Shown here piece after piece: positions 29,001 to 37,006 of a stretch of 64,000 nucleotides of DNA. Each line of letters begins with the position of its first letter. Positions within the stretch are counted from its first letter, which is position 1. The stretch is from contig DASYXT010000128.1 in assembly GCA_035934555.1 (NCBI GenBank), positions 62,001 through 126,000 of the forward strand, in the 5' to 3' direction. The notes under the pieces were generated by a model. That model made no database searches. It was not told the DNA's origin and saw only the letters and a program-made list of their open reading frames with translations. The translations under genes were made by a program, and so were the position numbers. The DNA is from DASYXT01 sp035934555. Its GTDB lineage: Bacteria; Verrucomicrobiota; Verrucomicrobiia; Limisphaerales; UBA8199.

Positions 29001-29451
29001 GGTAGTCAACGTGGCCAATGTCGCTCCTGATGCCGGTAACGCCATTGGCAGTGCGGATACGGGTCTTCCGATCAATATCGGCCAGGATGGCACCGGCCAC
29101 TACACCGACGGCGGTGGGGCAGCCGCGCTGGATGCGCTCATCGATGACGTCGGTATCTGGCGCCGAGCCCTGGCGCCGAGCGAAGTGGCCAGCATCCATG
29201 CCCAAGGTGTGCTGGGCCACGACCTGACCACCGCCACGGGCTTCATCAATGGCAACCTGGGCAGGATCACGATCGGCCATGCCGCAGGCAATATCACCTT
29301 CTCTTGGACCTCCGGCGCCACTGTCCGGCTCCAGAAGGCGACCAACCTCAGCGCGCCAACCTGGACCGACGTCTCCGGCACCCTGGGCGTCGGCACCTAC
29401 TCAGAGCCCGCGACCAACAGCGCGGCGTTCTACCGCCTCTTCCAGCCCTAA
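26038..29451 (+). CDS. Giant secreted LamG/Ig-like protein
   Basis: 1137 residues if started at ATG 26038; ATG 26065 (MKIVPNLTTN) is equally good and puts the signal peptide (VLAAALALATQLHAQ) first. Parts in order: an N-terminal concanavalin/LamG-like sandwich (about 45-260, GQWDFNSGDLTATVG), a middle region with an MAM-like sandwich (about 385-655, FYLENFDEVAPGSLPAGWVV), two Ig-like domains (about 660-820, each with YQW and NAGLYDVVVSN or NTGDYQLVVTN), a second LamG domain (about 830-1065, LVAHLKFDNDYTDSSGNGTD) and a C-terminal sandwich (VRLQKATNLSAPTWTDVSGT, then FYRLFQP). It probably binds polysaccharide at or outside the cell. A strong terminator follows. No catalytic site is visible. Confidence 0.85.
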   Translation: MQTNQIQTHMKIVPNLTTNLRPWSAVLAAALALATQLHAQPTGQWDFNSGDLTATVGSDLQYADGPGGPTQLGTTFGTTTSLGIPDINGTAAHVMRFSANVSGMGYLMPDPPTANGGGSLVNDYTLIMDVLYPASANAQERPFLDADGSLFVAGPDLVVDASNGIGTTPSGPYFGAFTTNTWYRIGFVIQQDLATVTCYSNGVRIGSDTITPSGAAAGLDGRFGLTPGSTSLILGSTDTNSTAGYVSSIQIRDVALNAGQMAALGGPSATGIPQVIPPVPSYIDSRTPDVNSTTEPPLPAIHVALMAGDTTIAGNSISLYFDGALVPATVTNSPPNYTIDYPITTILRPLSSHQVSLVYSDSVAGLQTNSWNFSVMNYQNVTLPAPFYLENFDEVAPGSLPAGWVVTNDTEVDVAGYNIMDPTSDAYKDWIVIDPDVVTSITSWDSARRLTLPPIVVNGQLLDSLIHTNFAYAESDQRSGSQVQAMFTPEIDCTGKTNVYASWHNIYEQNQDNLGAVEYSVDNGNTWHPVVYFLPDSDGQDFTSGVVVSNADGTINAVATFASTAHGPAYGLPYGTFILAPITTNLDGYIVPEPDDEANITIESGVAHNAWIGKDIEIHRLPLADNSAHVILRFLQTGTGSWYFGIDDFGLYSINTPVVTTQPASQTVDAGTPATFSVVANGPGTLLYQWEFNGQAIAGATNSSFTINNVTPANAGLYDVVVSNSDGPTTSGTAQLTVVTTPQMITQPLSQVTYVNATVTFSPQARGGRPLAYQWYLNGSAVSGANGTPLTINNAATANTGDYQLVVTNSYGAVTSAVAHLTVYSGPITDSLVAHLKFDNDYTDSSGNGTDGSAVGTPAFATGIIGQAVHVSSSGTPANAPATNNYVTLGTPPQLSFGSSDFSISFWTKVSFQNDDKPFLSNKDWGSGSNPGWALASEGTGMKWNFRDNLSSRRDSGTVAPQIEDGNWHNVVVTFIRSSVGSIYVDGVVVNVANVAPDAGNAIGSADTGLPINIGQDGTGHYTDGGGAAALDALIDDVGIWRRALAPSEVASIHAQGVLGHDLTTATGFINGNLGRITIGHAAGNITFSWTSGATVRLQKATNLSAPTWTDVSGTLGVGTYSEPATNSAAFYRLFQP

Positions 29452-29471
29452 TCCAGGGCCATAAAAATCAG

Positions 29472-29506
29472 GCCGGCCCCGCGCAAGCGGGGCCGGCTTT
29501 GTTTTT
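29472..29506 (+). terminator. Rho-independent terminator after the LamG gene
   Basis: An 11-bp GC stem, GCCGGCCCCGC (29472-29482) with GCGGGGCCGGC (29487-29497), closed by a GCAA tetraloop and followed by TTTGTTTTT. It starts 20 bp after the stop at 29451. Confidence 0.95.
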
Positions 29507-29732
29507 GGCGGCGACCAGGACAGCCGCCGGCGCGTCAGTGCGTTCAAGCGTTCAAGCCAGGGGACCGAACCAGCCCGCGAGAGGGGCACATCGGTAGTGG
29601 CGCCAAAAGCAACTGTTACCTCGGCGCGGAGCCGAAGAGTCCTGTTCATGCCTGCACGCCAGAACGCCAGAGTATCAGATTGTCAAATCGGAAACTTCTT
29701 CTAAGGTACAAGAAACCTACATTCAGGTTGAT

Positions 29733-29808
29733 GGGCCCATAGCTCAGCGGTTAGAGCAGGCGACTCATAATCGCTTGGTCGGGGGTTCAAATCCCTCTGG
29801 GCCCACCA
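29733..29808 (+). tRNA. tRNA-Ile (CAT anticodon, lysidine type)
   Basis: A 76-nt cloverleaf with acceptor GGGCCCA/TGGGCCC, discriminator A and encoded CCA. The anticodon loop CTCATAA has CAT at 29766-29768. The D- and anticodon arms (AGCTCAGCGGTTAGAGCAGG, CGACTCATAATCGC, TTGGTC) match the E. coli minor tRNA-Ile2 rather than elongator or initiator Met, so C34 should be changed to lysidine by TilS and read AUA. Confidence 0.9.
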
Positions 29809-30607
29809 TACTTGCGTAAATTGCGAAAAACCACTATGCGGTTTCTGTGCGGTTTTTGAGTTTCTTGACCCGGGATTCGGAGGGGTGCGAGGCGCGTTGG
29901 CCTTCTGCACTGGCACTATTCTGCAATCCGCGAGACGACATGTGGCGTTTCGTAGTCGCTTGCGAAGACGCGTTTCAATGGTGGAAAGGCTTGAGGCCGC
30001 CCTGTGTGGGAAAGGGTGCGAACCTTTCGGATGCTCCCAGAAAAGTTGGACGCCACAGAATCTGGTTGAACAACTCGGGAATGGCGGCAGAGAACCTCTG
30101 TGAGCGTTCGCGCAACAAACAGCAACCCGAGTCCTTGTTACGCGAGGTCCAAATCAAGCTACTGACCAAACACAAATTCGGCAAACTTCTGCCAAAAGAC
30201 CTGGGCAGCCACGCCCCAGCACACGACCCTTATCGAGTGCGGACATGCCGGACCATTCGAAAACCGGCATTTCCGTAGAGCCGCGGTCGGAAAGAGTGTC
30301 GGAATGAGTTGAGGAGCTGCTTTGGTGCGAATCGGATTTCTGGTTCGCTGAGGCAATTTGGGTTGCCGTCCCTTGATTGGCTCCTGTGGCAGAACGGTCA
30401 AAACGGACTCGATTCACAAATAAGCCCTCAGTGGCCCTTTGGCTGATTGGGGGCTTTTGAACGATGCCACGCCGAAACTGCTGATTTATTTGGCCGAAAT
30501 CAGTTCAGCAAAATGGTTCACTGCGACCCACCGGGCTAAACTGTTAGAATTCTCTAATCTTGGGTTAATGATTTTCCAACGGCGGACGGGCGATGTTGGA
30601 GGGCGAC
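29809..30607. other. 800-bp gap after tRNA-Ile, no recognisable gene
   Basis: Short frames exist on both strands (for example 29847-30278 plus) but none shows a known motif, good start or even codon pattern. A frame overlapping the tRNA on the minus strand reads like the well-known false protein made from tRNA sequence. A tRNA 3' flank this empty could be a decayed integration site; I could not find a second copy of the tRNA end. Confidence 0.45.
30422..30458 (+). terminator. Weak terminator-like hairpin
   Basis: AAGCCCTCAG (30422-30431) pairs, with two G-T pairs, with TTGGGGGCTT (30447-30456), followed by only two further T. No confident gene lies just upstream, so its role is doubtful. Confidence 0.25.
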
Positions 30608-32386
30608 ATGAAGCCCGCGGCCAAAAGACAAAACCGGAGTCTGCGGACCACTCTACTGTCACTGAAGCTTGCGGCGGCAGTGTCGGCTCCCTCGCCATCG
30701 GCGGGTTTTGAGTTCGCCGTAATCGGAGACACCCGCCCGCGGTTTGAAAGTGAGAGTTTCCGACCGTTCGAAGGTTTAATTTCGAAGATCAACGCAGCCA
30801 AACCCGCTTTGGTTGTCAATCTGGGAGACTTGATCTACGGCTACGGGCTTCCATCGAAGGAGAAGCAGTGGGACAAATACGAGAACGTGGTGAAGGCGAT
30901 TCAAGCTCCGTATTATCAGGTGCCAGGCAATCACGATACACACTCAAAGGAGGCGCGCAGGATTTATGGCCGGCGGTTTGGAAAATTCTACCGATCGTTC
31001 GACCACGAAGACTGTCACTTCGTGGTGATGGACAATACAGAAGAGCAGCGTTGGGGTTACGTCAGCCCTGCTCAATTGAATTGGCTCAGGCAGGATCTTC
31101 AAGGCACCCGAGCCCGGGCAGTTTTTGTCTTTATGCATTTCCCCATGTGGGAACCGGAGAGGATCACTCCTGAATCGTACGAGCTTTGGGAGCAAACGCT
31201 TCATCCCCTGTTCAAGACCTCCCGGGTTCGGGCGGTGTTCGGCGGACATTACCATACATACGGCCCAACACGCGAATTCGATGGGATTCGTTACTTCATT
31301 ACCGGGGGAGGCGGCGCTGAGTTGAGGCCGGAATACAAGAAATCCGGGGGCGAATTTCACTTCATGAAAGTGATGACGGCCGGGAACAACTTTGACGTTC
31401 GCGTTATCACCGAGGGGGGAGAATCGACCGACCCTGAAGCCGATCTGATGGGTGGGTTGCAATTTGCGGCTCGCAATGTGTCCCGGATCGCGATAAAGCA
31501 CGAAAGCGACGACTTGCGCTCTGGGGTGGGCTTCCGGGTTTCAGTCACGAACCCGCACCGCGAGCACCTGAAGGGCCAGGCGAACTGGGTTGCGGACGCT
31601 GCCGCGTTTGTTGTGGAGCCAAAACGAGTGGCCGTGGACGTACCACCGGGTGGGACTCACGATTTCAGCTTCCACCTGAAAGCGCTGCAAGAAAGGACCA
31701 CGCTAGGCTCCCTTCCTCAGCTTCTATTCGATGTTGCGTCGGCCGGTCGGCGGCTCCGCTTTCATCGGGACGTTCGCTTTGTTCAGGCCATGCAGACGCC
31801 ATACCGGATGAGGGGCCTCACCGTGGACGGAAATGCCTCAGACTGGGCGGAAGTCCGCAGCATCCAGTTCCAGGATGGACCGCAACTCCGGACTGAACTG
31901 CGCAGTTGTTACGATGCGACAATGCTTTATCTCCTGTTCCGCATTCCGACCTTTGAAACAACAGAAGCCAAGGAGTTGGGCTTTACCGACGACGTTCAAA
32001 TTGGGATTTCGCGGCCAGTGAGCGAAACCGATTTTGGAGCAGATCTGCTTCGCCTTGGGTTCAACGCGACTGCTAACGAGGTGAAGGACCGGACTCCTGC
32101 CCACAAACCCGGCACGGCGTTCCGGGGAGCAAAGTGTGTTACCGGGCAAGTCGATGGACAGAATTGCTACGAAATCGCAGTGCCCTGGCACTTGATTGAG
32201 AATTTTAAGCCTCGGCCAGGAAGCCGCATAATGCTGGACTTGTCATTCTTGGCGCCAGAATCTGAATCGGGCGCTGGAGATAATTCCGAACCCGCCCCCA
32301 ACACGTTGTCCTACCGTGTAAGGTACGGTAACGATTCTCTGGTTCCGGTGCATTTTTTGGAGTTGGAATTGGAAAGCGACCGGTAA
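30608..32386 (+). CDS. Exported calcineurin-like metallophosphoesterase with C-terminal CBM9-like domain
   Basis: 592 residues from ATG 30608, chosen over ATG 30593 because GGAGGG sits 4 nt before it. The start is basic with a moderately hydrophobic stretch (LLSLKLAAAVSAPSPSAG), a likely signal. All five metal motifs of the family are present: FAVIGDTR, NLGDLIYG, VPGNHDTH, VFMHFPMW and FGGHYHTYG. Residues about 400-590 (MRGLTVDGNASDWAEV, MLYLLFRIPTF) resemble a CBM9/DOMON-like sandwich often joined to extracellular enzymes. It should hydrolyse a phosphoester; the substrate is unknown. It is alone on the plus strand, tail to tail with the kinase at 32496. Confidence 0.88.
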   Translation: MKPAAKRQNRSLRTTLLSLKLAAAVSAPSPSAGFEFAVIGDTRPRFESESFRPFEGLISKINAAKPALVVNLGDLIYGYGLPSKEKQWDKYENVVKAIQAPYYQVPGNHDTHSKEARRIYGRRFGKFYRSFDHEDCHFVVMDNTEEQRWGYVSPAQLNWLRQDLQGTRARAVFVFMHFPMWEPERITPESYELWEQTLHPLFKTSRVRAVFGGHYHTYGPTREFDGIRYFITGGGGAELRPEYKKSGGEFHFMKVMTAGNNFDVRVITEGGESTDPEADLMGGLQFAARNVSRIAIKHESDDLRSGVGFRVSVTNPHREHLKGQANWVADAAAFVVEPKRVAVDVPPGGTHDFSFHLKALQERTTLGSLPQLLFDVASAGRRLRFHRDVRFVQAMQTPYRMRGLTVDGNASDWAEVRSIQFQDGPQLRTELRSCYDATMLYLLFRIPTFETTEAKELGFTDDVQIGISRPVSETDFGADLLRLGFNATANEVKDRTPAHKPGTAFRGAKCVTGQVDGQNCYEIAVPWHLIENFKPRPGSRIMLDLSFLAPESESGAGDNSEPAPNTLSYRVRYGNDSLVPVHFLELELESDR

Positions 32387-32495
32387 CCGCCGTGCTGAAT
32401 TTCTAAATGCGCTGTCCAGAATCCCAGCACCAAGCCTCAGAATTTGCTCTGATGAGGACAAACGGCGTGGAGTTGTACGTGTTCACTAGTTCTTG

Positions 32496-33698
32496 CTAAT
32501 GTTTTTGATCCACCTCCAGATTTCCACATGTCAGTAGATCCTGCACAACCAAACCAACCGGCGAAGAAATTACATATTGAACACCACCGGATTCATCGGT
32601 CCGGTTGGCTGAGAGCAGCCGTGCTTGAGCTTCATATTCAGTGGTACGTTCTTGCGAGACATCCAGGCGTCCTGCCGATGGAACGCGCAGCCGAGCCCAA
32701 AAAGATGACGTCTTGCGGAACGTAAGTTTTGTCCGCTCCAACTGCGAAACCAACGCGCGTACTAAGCGCAGCCCGATCCCCAAACCGTTGCCGTCTTTCG
32801 AGCCCCGAACCGCCGGCCGATTGCCAATCAGAAACCAGATGCTGCCGCCGCAAGAACGCACGCGCAGCAGGATGCCCTCCCGTCCGTGCTGCAACGCGTT
32901 GTTTAGCAAGTTAAACAGAATCTGCTTCAGCAGGTTGCGATCGGTCCAGGCGGTCGCTTCTTTTGGACAGGACCACAAGAACCTTCTTTGATTTGCGGCA
33001 GCGAGACGGCTAAAAGGCTCTACCATATCAATGAGGAAATCCTTGAGGGCCAGCGGTTGGGGATTGATTTCGAGGCGCCCCTGCTCGGCCCTGGCAATCA
33101 TGAGGGCGCTTTCCACGTAATTCGATAGGCGCGCCAATTCCTCCTGCAGAGCCTCTGCGAGCTCCGGCTCCATTTTCGTTGCATTCAGCTCCACCTGCAG
33201 TTGCATCAATTGCAGAGGAGTTCGCAGCTCGTGCGCTACCTGGCTCGAATACTCCCGCAGTTGAGTAAAAGAGGTTTCGAGTCGTTCCAGCAAATCATTC
33301 AAGTGTTCAACCAACTCGGCGATTTCAGGGCTCGCATCTGGAGCGTGGAGCCGCCGGCCCAAACTGGCCGCCTCCAGGCTTGCCAATTGCCCGTTAAGGT
33401 TGCGCACGGGCTTTGTGGAATGGCGTGCCAAAAAGTAGGCAGCCAGTAAGGCCAATCCCACGGTTGGCACGCCAACGATCACCCAGAATTTAAGCAGTTC
33501 ACCCAGGATGTCGTGGACCTCCTTATCCGTGAAACTGCCGTGCAGAACCCAGTCCGGCTGAGCGGGATTGCTGCGTTCCCATTTCTCTTTCCGCAACTCG
33601 TAATCGAGATGCCAGTGAGCGGAGACTACCAGGACGGAAACCACCATCAGCAGACTGACTGCGAACCAGCCCGTGAGCCGCCAGCGCAGAGATTTCAT
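32496..33698 (-). CDS. Membrane sensor histidine kinase (OmpR-system type)
   Basis: 400 residues. Two transmembrane segments (about 8-27 and 70-90) enclose a short periplasmic loop, then HAMP (STKPVRNLNGQLASLEA), the dimerisation box with phospho-histidine H156 (YSSQVAHELRTPLQLMQLQ), the N box NLLNNALQHGREG and the G box KDGNGLGIGLRLV. About 60 residues without a known fold follow the ATPase end (from RLDVSQERTTEYE), which suggests a lost stop codon or shifted end. The start overlaps the stop of the response regulator gene by 4 nt, so the pair is translated together. The loop of about 40 residues is too short for a folded sensor domain. Confidence 0.92.
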   Translation of the reverse strand: MKSLRWRLTGWFAVSLLMVVSVLVVSAHWHLDYELRKEKWERSNPAQPDWVLHGSFTDKEVHDILGELLKFWVIVGVPTVGLALLAAYFLARHSTKPVRNLNGQLASLEAASLGRRLHAPDASPEIAELVEHLNDLLERLETSFTQLREYSSQVAHELRTPLQLMQLQVELNATKMEPELAEALQEELARLSNYVESALMIARAEQGRLEINPQPLALKDFLIDMVEPFSRLAAANQRRFLWSCPKEATAWTDRNLLKQILFNLLNNALQHGREGILLRVRSCGGSIWFLIGNRPAVRGSKDGNGLGIGLRLVRALVSQLERTKLTFRKTSSFWARLRVPSAGRLDVSQERTTEYEAQARLLSANRTDESGGVQYVISSPVGLVVQDLLTCGNLEVDQKH

Positions 33699-34375
33699 GG
33701 GGACTCCCGCGGAGCCAGAGCAAACCCGATCCCGCGCACGGTCCGAATCAAGGAGGGTTGGCCCGGCTGATCAATCTTGGCGCGCAGGTAGTTGATATAA
33801 ACGTTCACGACGTTCGTGCCGCCATCGAAATGTTGGTCCCACACTCGCTCCACAATCGCGCTCTTCGATACTGTGCGAGGTGAGGACTGGGCCAGCAGTT
33901 CCAGCAGAGCAAACTCGCGGTTGGTTAGTTCGATTGTCTCCGTTGCGCGACGGACCGAACGGGCCATGAGGTCCAATTCTAAGTCCGCCACACGTATTAC
34001 CTGGTTCATCTCGCCACGAGTTCGACGAGTCAAGGCGCGTAGCCGCGCCAACAATTCTTCCAGAGAGAACGGCTTTACCAGGTAATCATCACCACCGGCA
34101 TCCAGTCCCGCGACTCTGTCCCGGACCTCGCCCCGCGCGGTAATGAAGATAACCGGAGCCGTGACGCCTCGACGGCGCAAGCCCCGCACCAGAGTCACCC
34201 CATCCACCTGCGGCATCATAATGTCGAGGACCAAAGCCTCGTATGCGCCGTTTTCGACCGCCCAGCGGGCTTCGGACCCGTCCTGGGCGCAATCCACAAC
34301 GTGTCCGGCCCCACGAAGACCGGCGGCCAAGTGGTTCAATAACTTGCGATCATCTTCCGCCAGCAGAAGTTTCAT
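33695..34375 (-). CDS. OmpR-family response regulator
   Basis: 226 residues. Receiver with E7-D8-D9, phosphoacceptor D51 (ALVLDIMMPQVDGVTLV), VIFITARGE and the lysine in DDYLVKPFSLEELLAR. A winged-helix DNA-binding domain follows (TNREFALLELLAQSSPRTVS, then VWDQHFDGGTNVVNVYINYL and LIRTVRGIGFAL). Partner of the overlapping kinase. It lies 61 bp downstream of the DUF2231 gene and may be in one transcript with the exported rubrerythrin, so it may control that unit. Confidence 0.95.
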   Translation of the reverse strand: MKLLLAEDDRKLLNHLAAGLRGAGHVVDCAQDGSEARWAVENGAYEALVLDIMMPQVDGVTLVRGLRRRGVTAPVIFITARGEVRDRVAGLDAGGDDYLVKPFSLEELLARLRALTRRTRGEMNQVIRVADLELDLMARSVRRATETIELTNREFALLELLAQSSPRTVSKSAIVERVWDQHFDGGTNVVNVYINYLRAKIDQPGQPSLIRTVRGIGFALAPRESP

Positions 34376-34436
34376 AGCGCGAGTGAATCTGCGGTAAAGA
34401 ATCTACGGTCGATGCGCGCCGAGCGAACATGGATGT

Positions 34437-34952
34437 TTAGTCAGAGTCTCGCGCCTTGGTTTCGCGGATCGCTGACTGATCGGGAGTTGGTTGTGTCGTT
34501 GCCACTTGAATGCCGGCGCCGTGCCGATATACCAATGCCCCACCGCGATGACCGGTCTCATAGACGCCGTAAGCCGCAGCGACCGAGACCAGCGCGGCCA
34601 CGACGGCCACGGCACGTGCTGTCCGTGGCCATCGGGCCGCCAGCATCGAACCGACGGCGGCCAAACCGGCGATGATGCTGATCGTCAGGGTCCGCTTCGC
34701 CCAAGTCTCATGTGCATCCAGCAGGTCATTGACCTGAGGCGCGGTGTTCTCGACGAGTCCCCCATCCGATTCGCCAGACTCCACCGCGCCCCAGGTGCCC
34801 ACCGCCCCCATCACCAATAACGTCGCAGCCAGCGCCGGGACACCGTGCATGCGCACGAAGACCGCAGCGACGGCGGCAACCACCCCCAAGAGCAGCAAGA
34901 CGATTGGGAAATGGACCACTGCCGGGTGAAGAGGATTAGGCAGAAAATTCAT
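34437..34952 (-). CDS. DUF2231 inner-membrane protein
   Basis: 171 residues from ATG 34952, chosen over 34964 because GAGG lies about 8 nt upstream. The opening LPNPLHPAVVHFPIVLLLLG is the DUF2231 signature (HP..VHFPI). Four hydrophobic helices follow (VALAATLLVMGAVG-like, LTISIIAGLAAVGSML, AVAVVAALVSVAAAYGVYE). The end is hydrophilic. DUF2231 proteins are of unknown function and often accompany redox or haem proteins. Here it follows the rubrerythrin gene by 47 bp and precedes the two-component pair. Confidence 0.8.
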   Translation of the reverse strand: MNFLPNPLHPAVVHFPIVLLLLGVVAAVAAVFVRMHGVPALAATLLVMGAVGTWGAVESGESDGGLVENTAPQVNDLLDAHETWAKRTLTISIIAGLAAVGSMLAARWPRTARAVAVVAALVSVAAAYGVYETGHRGGALVYRHGAGIQVATTQPTPDQSAIRETKARDSD

Positions 34953-34999
34953 AACTCGCCTCATGAAGAGCCGCGCCTAGTTGATCTTCTCGTATTCAC

Positions 35000-35581
35000 T
35001 CACCGATCTCGACAGCTCGGACAATTGCGTTCCGGCAATTTCGTGGTCGTGTAGCCGCACACTTTGCACACATAGATGGGTCCGTCCTGCTGCCCGAGAT
35101 TGTCCAGCGCCTGCTGGTAAAGTTTGGCGTGCTCGGCTTCAGCCTTTTCGGCGTACAGGAAGGTCCGAGTGGCTTCCTTGGCCTCGTCTGCTTTGGACTG
35201 CTTGAGAAAATCGGGATACATCGTATCCCGCTCGTAGCTCTCGCCTTTGATCGCTGCCTGAAGGTTTTCCGTGGTAGTGCCAATCTTCAATTCATCGAGC
35301 TTGAAATCTTTAATCTTCCCGCCAAGCGCCAGAATTGCCTGCTTGTGGTTTTCCCTGTGGATGGATTCCGCTTTTGCGGCCGCCCTGAAGAGGTGAGCCG
35401 CCTGGCTTTGGCCCTCGGTGTCGGCCTTCTTGGCAAAAGCCTCATAGCGATGCGCCGCATTCGACTCGCCCTGAAACGCCGCGTTCAGATTATCGAGCGT
35501 TTGCTGCGAGACTTTGGCCTGGGCAGGAATAACCGCCGCCGTTAGGGCGACGCCAATCATAAGCATAAAATGTTGCTTCAT
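35000..35581 (-). CDS. Rubrerythrin with a signal peptide
   Basis: 193 residues from ATG 35581. The first 22 form a Sec-type signal (MKQHFMLMIGVALTAAVIPA, then QA), so the protein is probably periplasmic, which is unusual because rubrerythrins are normally cytoplasmic. The ferritin-like domain has the di-iron ligands in two helix pairs: FQGESNAAHRYEAFAKKA with AESIHRENHKQA, and IKGESYERDTMYPDFLK with AEKAEAEHAKLYQQAL. The C-terminal rubredoxin site is YVCKVCGYTTTK with CPSC. It reduces peroxide using electrons from the rubredoxin centre. A periplasmic electron donor is not evident. It heads the DUF2231-regulator-kinase group. Confidence 0.88.
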   Translation of the reverse strand: MKQHFMLMIGVALTAAVIPAQAKVSQQTLDNLNAAFQGESNAAHRYEAFAKKADTEGQSQAAHLFRAAAKAESIHRENHKQAILALGGKIKDFKLDELKIGTTTENLQAAIKGESYERDTMYPDFLKQSKADEAKEATRTFLYAEKAEAEHAKLYQQALDNLGQQDGPIYVCKVCGYTTTKLPERNCPSCRDR

Positions 35582-35691
35582 AGTGCCCACAACCTGCCAC
35601 ATCAAACGTTTGAAAATCGTTAGGCTAAGGTTAGAAATTTCTAACTCTGTGCGACGCGAGCTGCGAATGGTTGAACCGCTACCCGGCTATC

Positions 35692-35988
35692 CTATTCGGT
35701 TACCGTGAGCAATGAATTGACGCCGCCGAACGGATTGGGCACCGCTTCCCTGGCGCGTGGATCAGGAACCCACGTGCCGTCCGCCACAAATAAATACTCG
35801 TAAGTGCCCGGCGGCAGCATCAACTCCTTGGCCCATTTGCCCTTTGCGACCAACTGTGCCGGTTCCGGGCGCCAATCGTTGAACGAGCCGGCTATAGCGA
35901 CCGCACTCGCGGTTGAGTGAGAGAATTCAATATGGATTGGCTTTGTGCCGTTATTTGGCTTTTTGTGGTTATGGTTATTCTTTCGCAT
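35692..35988 (-). CDS. Stand-alone CBM48 (glycogen-binding early-set) protein
   Basis: 98 residues from ATG 35988. After a basic Asn/His/Lys-rich start (MRKNNHNHKKPNNGTKP) the whole protein is one AMPK-beta/CBM48-like fold: VAIAGSFNDWRPEP, KWAKELMLPPGTYEYLFVAD and DGTWVPDPRAREAVPNPFGG. The conserved tryptophans that stack on alpha-glucan are present. It has no catalytic domain, so it may tether a partner to glycogen or act as a regulator. The gene sits between the receiver genes and rubrerythrin, same strand, 19 bp after the receiver stop. Confidence 0.85.
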   Translation of the reverse strand: MRKNNHNHKKPNNGTKPIHIEFSHSTASAVAIAGSFNDWRPEPAQLVAKGKWAKELMLPPGTYEYLFVADGTWVPDPRAREAVPNPFGGVNSLLTVTE

Positions 35989-36007
35989 AGTTGTGTTGGT
36001 CAGGTTT

Positions 36008-36490
36008 TCATTCGTTGATCCCCCAGCCGCTGTAAGCTGCCGGGTAATCCAATACGCGGTGTGGGCGATTCGGCGCAATCATGCGTAAACCGGGCATCGT
36101 CGGAGCAAGGTAGCGAAACTCCCTCCAGGCAGACGGATTCCTTAGCACTTCGTGAATAAATGTGATCAAATTGCCCAGCGCAAAAGGCTTTTCCGCGACT
36201 CCGTCCAGGTGCTCACGCACGGCGATTTCGCTGCCTTCGCTTCGTTCAGTAACGCCGATGATACGAACACTTGGATTCAATTGGGTCAGCCTGGAAATGT
36301 CCTGGCGGAGCCGCTCGCCGGGCACATCCAGGTCAACGAGTAGCAGATTGGCCGTCCTAATGTCGAAGTGCTCCACGGCATCCCCGATACTGGTTGCGTG
36401 GAAGACGTCGCAATTATTAGCGACTAGTCTCTTGCGGAGTTGCCAGTAGCACCTCGGCTCAGCGTCAGCGATGAAAATGCTCTTCTTCAT
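36008..36490 (-). CDS. Receiver-domain protein with divergent acidic pocket
   Basis: 160 residues. The receiver fold is intact: D9 and E11 in the first loop (FIADAEPRCYWQLR, one acidic residue fewer than normal), D53 as phosphoacceptor (LLLVDLDVPGERLRQDI), VTERSEG where the switch T is expected, and lysine in VAEKPFALGNL. The last 40 residues are basic and unassigned. It overlaps the next receiver gene by 4 nt, so the two are coupled. It is likely a phosphorelay or anti-sigma type partner; the target is unknown. Confidence 0.85.
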   Translation of the reverse strand: MKKSIFIADAEPRCYWQLRKRLVANNCDVFHATSIGDAVEHFDIRTANLLLVDLDVPGERLRQDISRLTQLNPSVRIIGVTERSEGSEIAVREHLDGVAEKPFALGNLITFIHEVLRNPSAWREFRYLAPTMPGLRMIAPNRPHRVLDYPAAYSGWGINE

Positions 36491-36969
36491 ATATGAGGAG
36501 CAACTCTTGCTTGTTTACGTTTCCTTGAATTTGCAGTTGATGCGGTTGAGACAGGCTGAAAACAACGTGTCGATTGCTCCACTCCAACCAGCCTTTTGAG
36601 CCGTTGCTGCGGGGACTCGATTAGCAGTTCGGCAATCGTTTTGAGGAGCAACGGCACGTCCAATGGCTTTTGCATCAGCGCACCTACGCCCGCCGCGACC
36701 GCTAACTCCGATTGCTTTTCCCTGCCAGTGATAATGATTATGGGCAGCAGAGGGTTGGTTGAGGTGACCCGCTCGAAAACATCCCAGCCGCTTTTGTTGG
36801 GAAGGTTTAAATCCAGCAACAGCAAATCGACACCTTGGCGTTCGAGCTTGTCCAGAGCCTCAACCCCCTCCTCAGCGAGGATCACTTCATAGCCTTCGAC
36901 GCGCAGTAACTTCAGGAGGGATTTGCGTATCTGCTCGTCATCGTCGAGCACCATGATTTTCTTGTTCAT
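36487..36969 (-). CDS. Single-domain response regulator
   Basis: 160 residues. Acidic D9-D10-D11, phosphoacceptor D53 (LLLLDLNLPNKSGWDVFERV), switch threonine in IIIITGREKQSEL and lysine in GALMQKPLDVPLLL. After the receiver comes a basic tail (TANSRKRKQARVAPHI) with no known output domain. It is 45-50% similar by eye to the receiver at 37007-37522, including NPLLPIIIITGR versus NPLLPVVIITGR, so the two probably arose by duplication. Confidence 0.9.
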   Translation of the reverse strand: MNKKIMVLDDDEQIRKSLLKLLRVEGYEVILAEEGVEALDKLERQGVDLLLLDLNLPNKSGWDVFERVTSTNPLLPIIIITGREKQSELAVAAGVGALMQKPLDVPLLLKTIAELLIESPQQRLKRLVGVEQSTRCFQPVSTASTANSRKRKQARVAPHI

Positions 36970-37006
36970 AAATTCTTCGCACTATTCCGGCTTCTTGCGG
37001 GCACAC

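Noticed and set aside
29701..29916. Minus-strand frame over tRNA-Ile
   Set aside because: It contains the familiar false peptide produced by translating a tRNA backwards.
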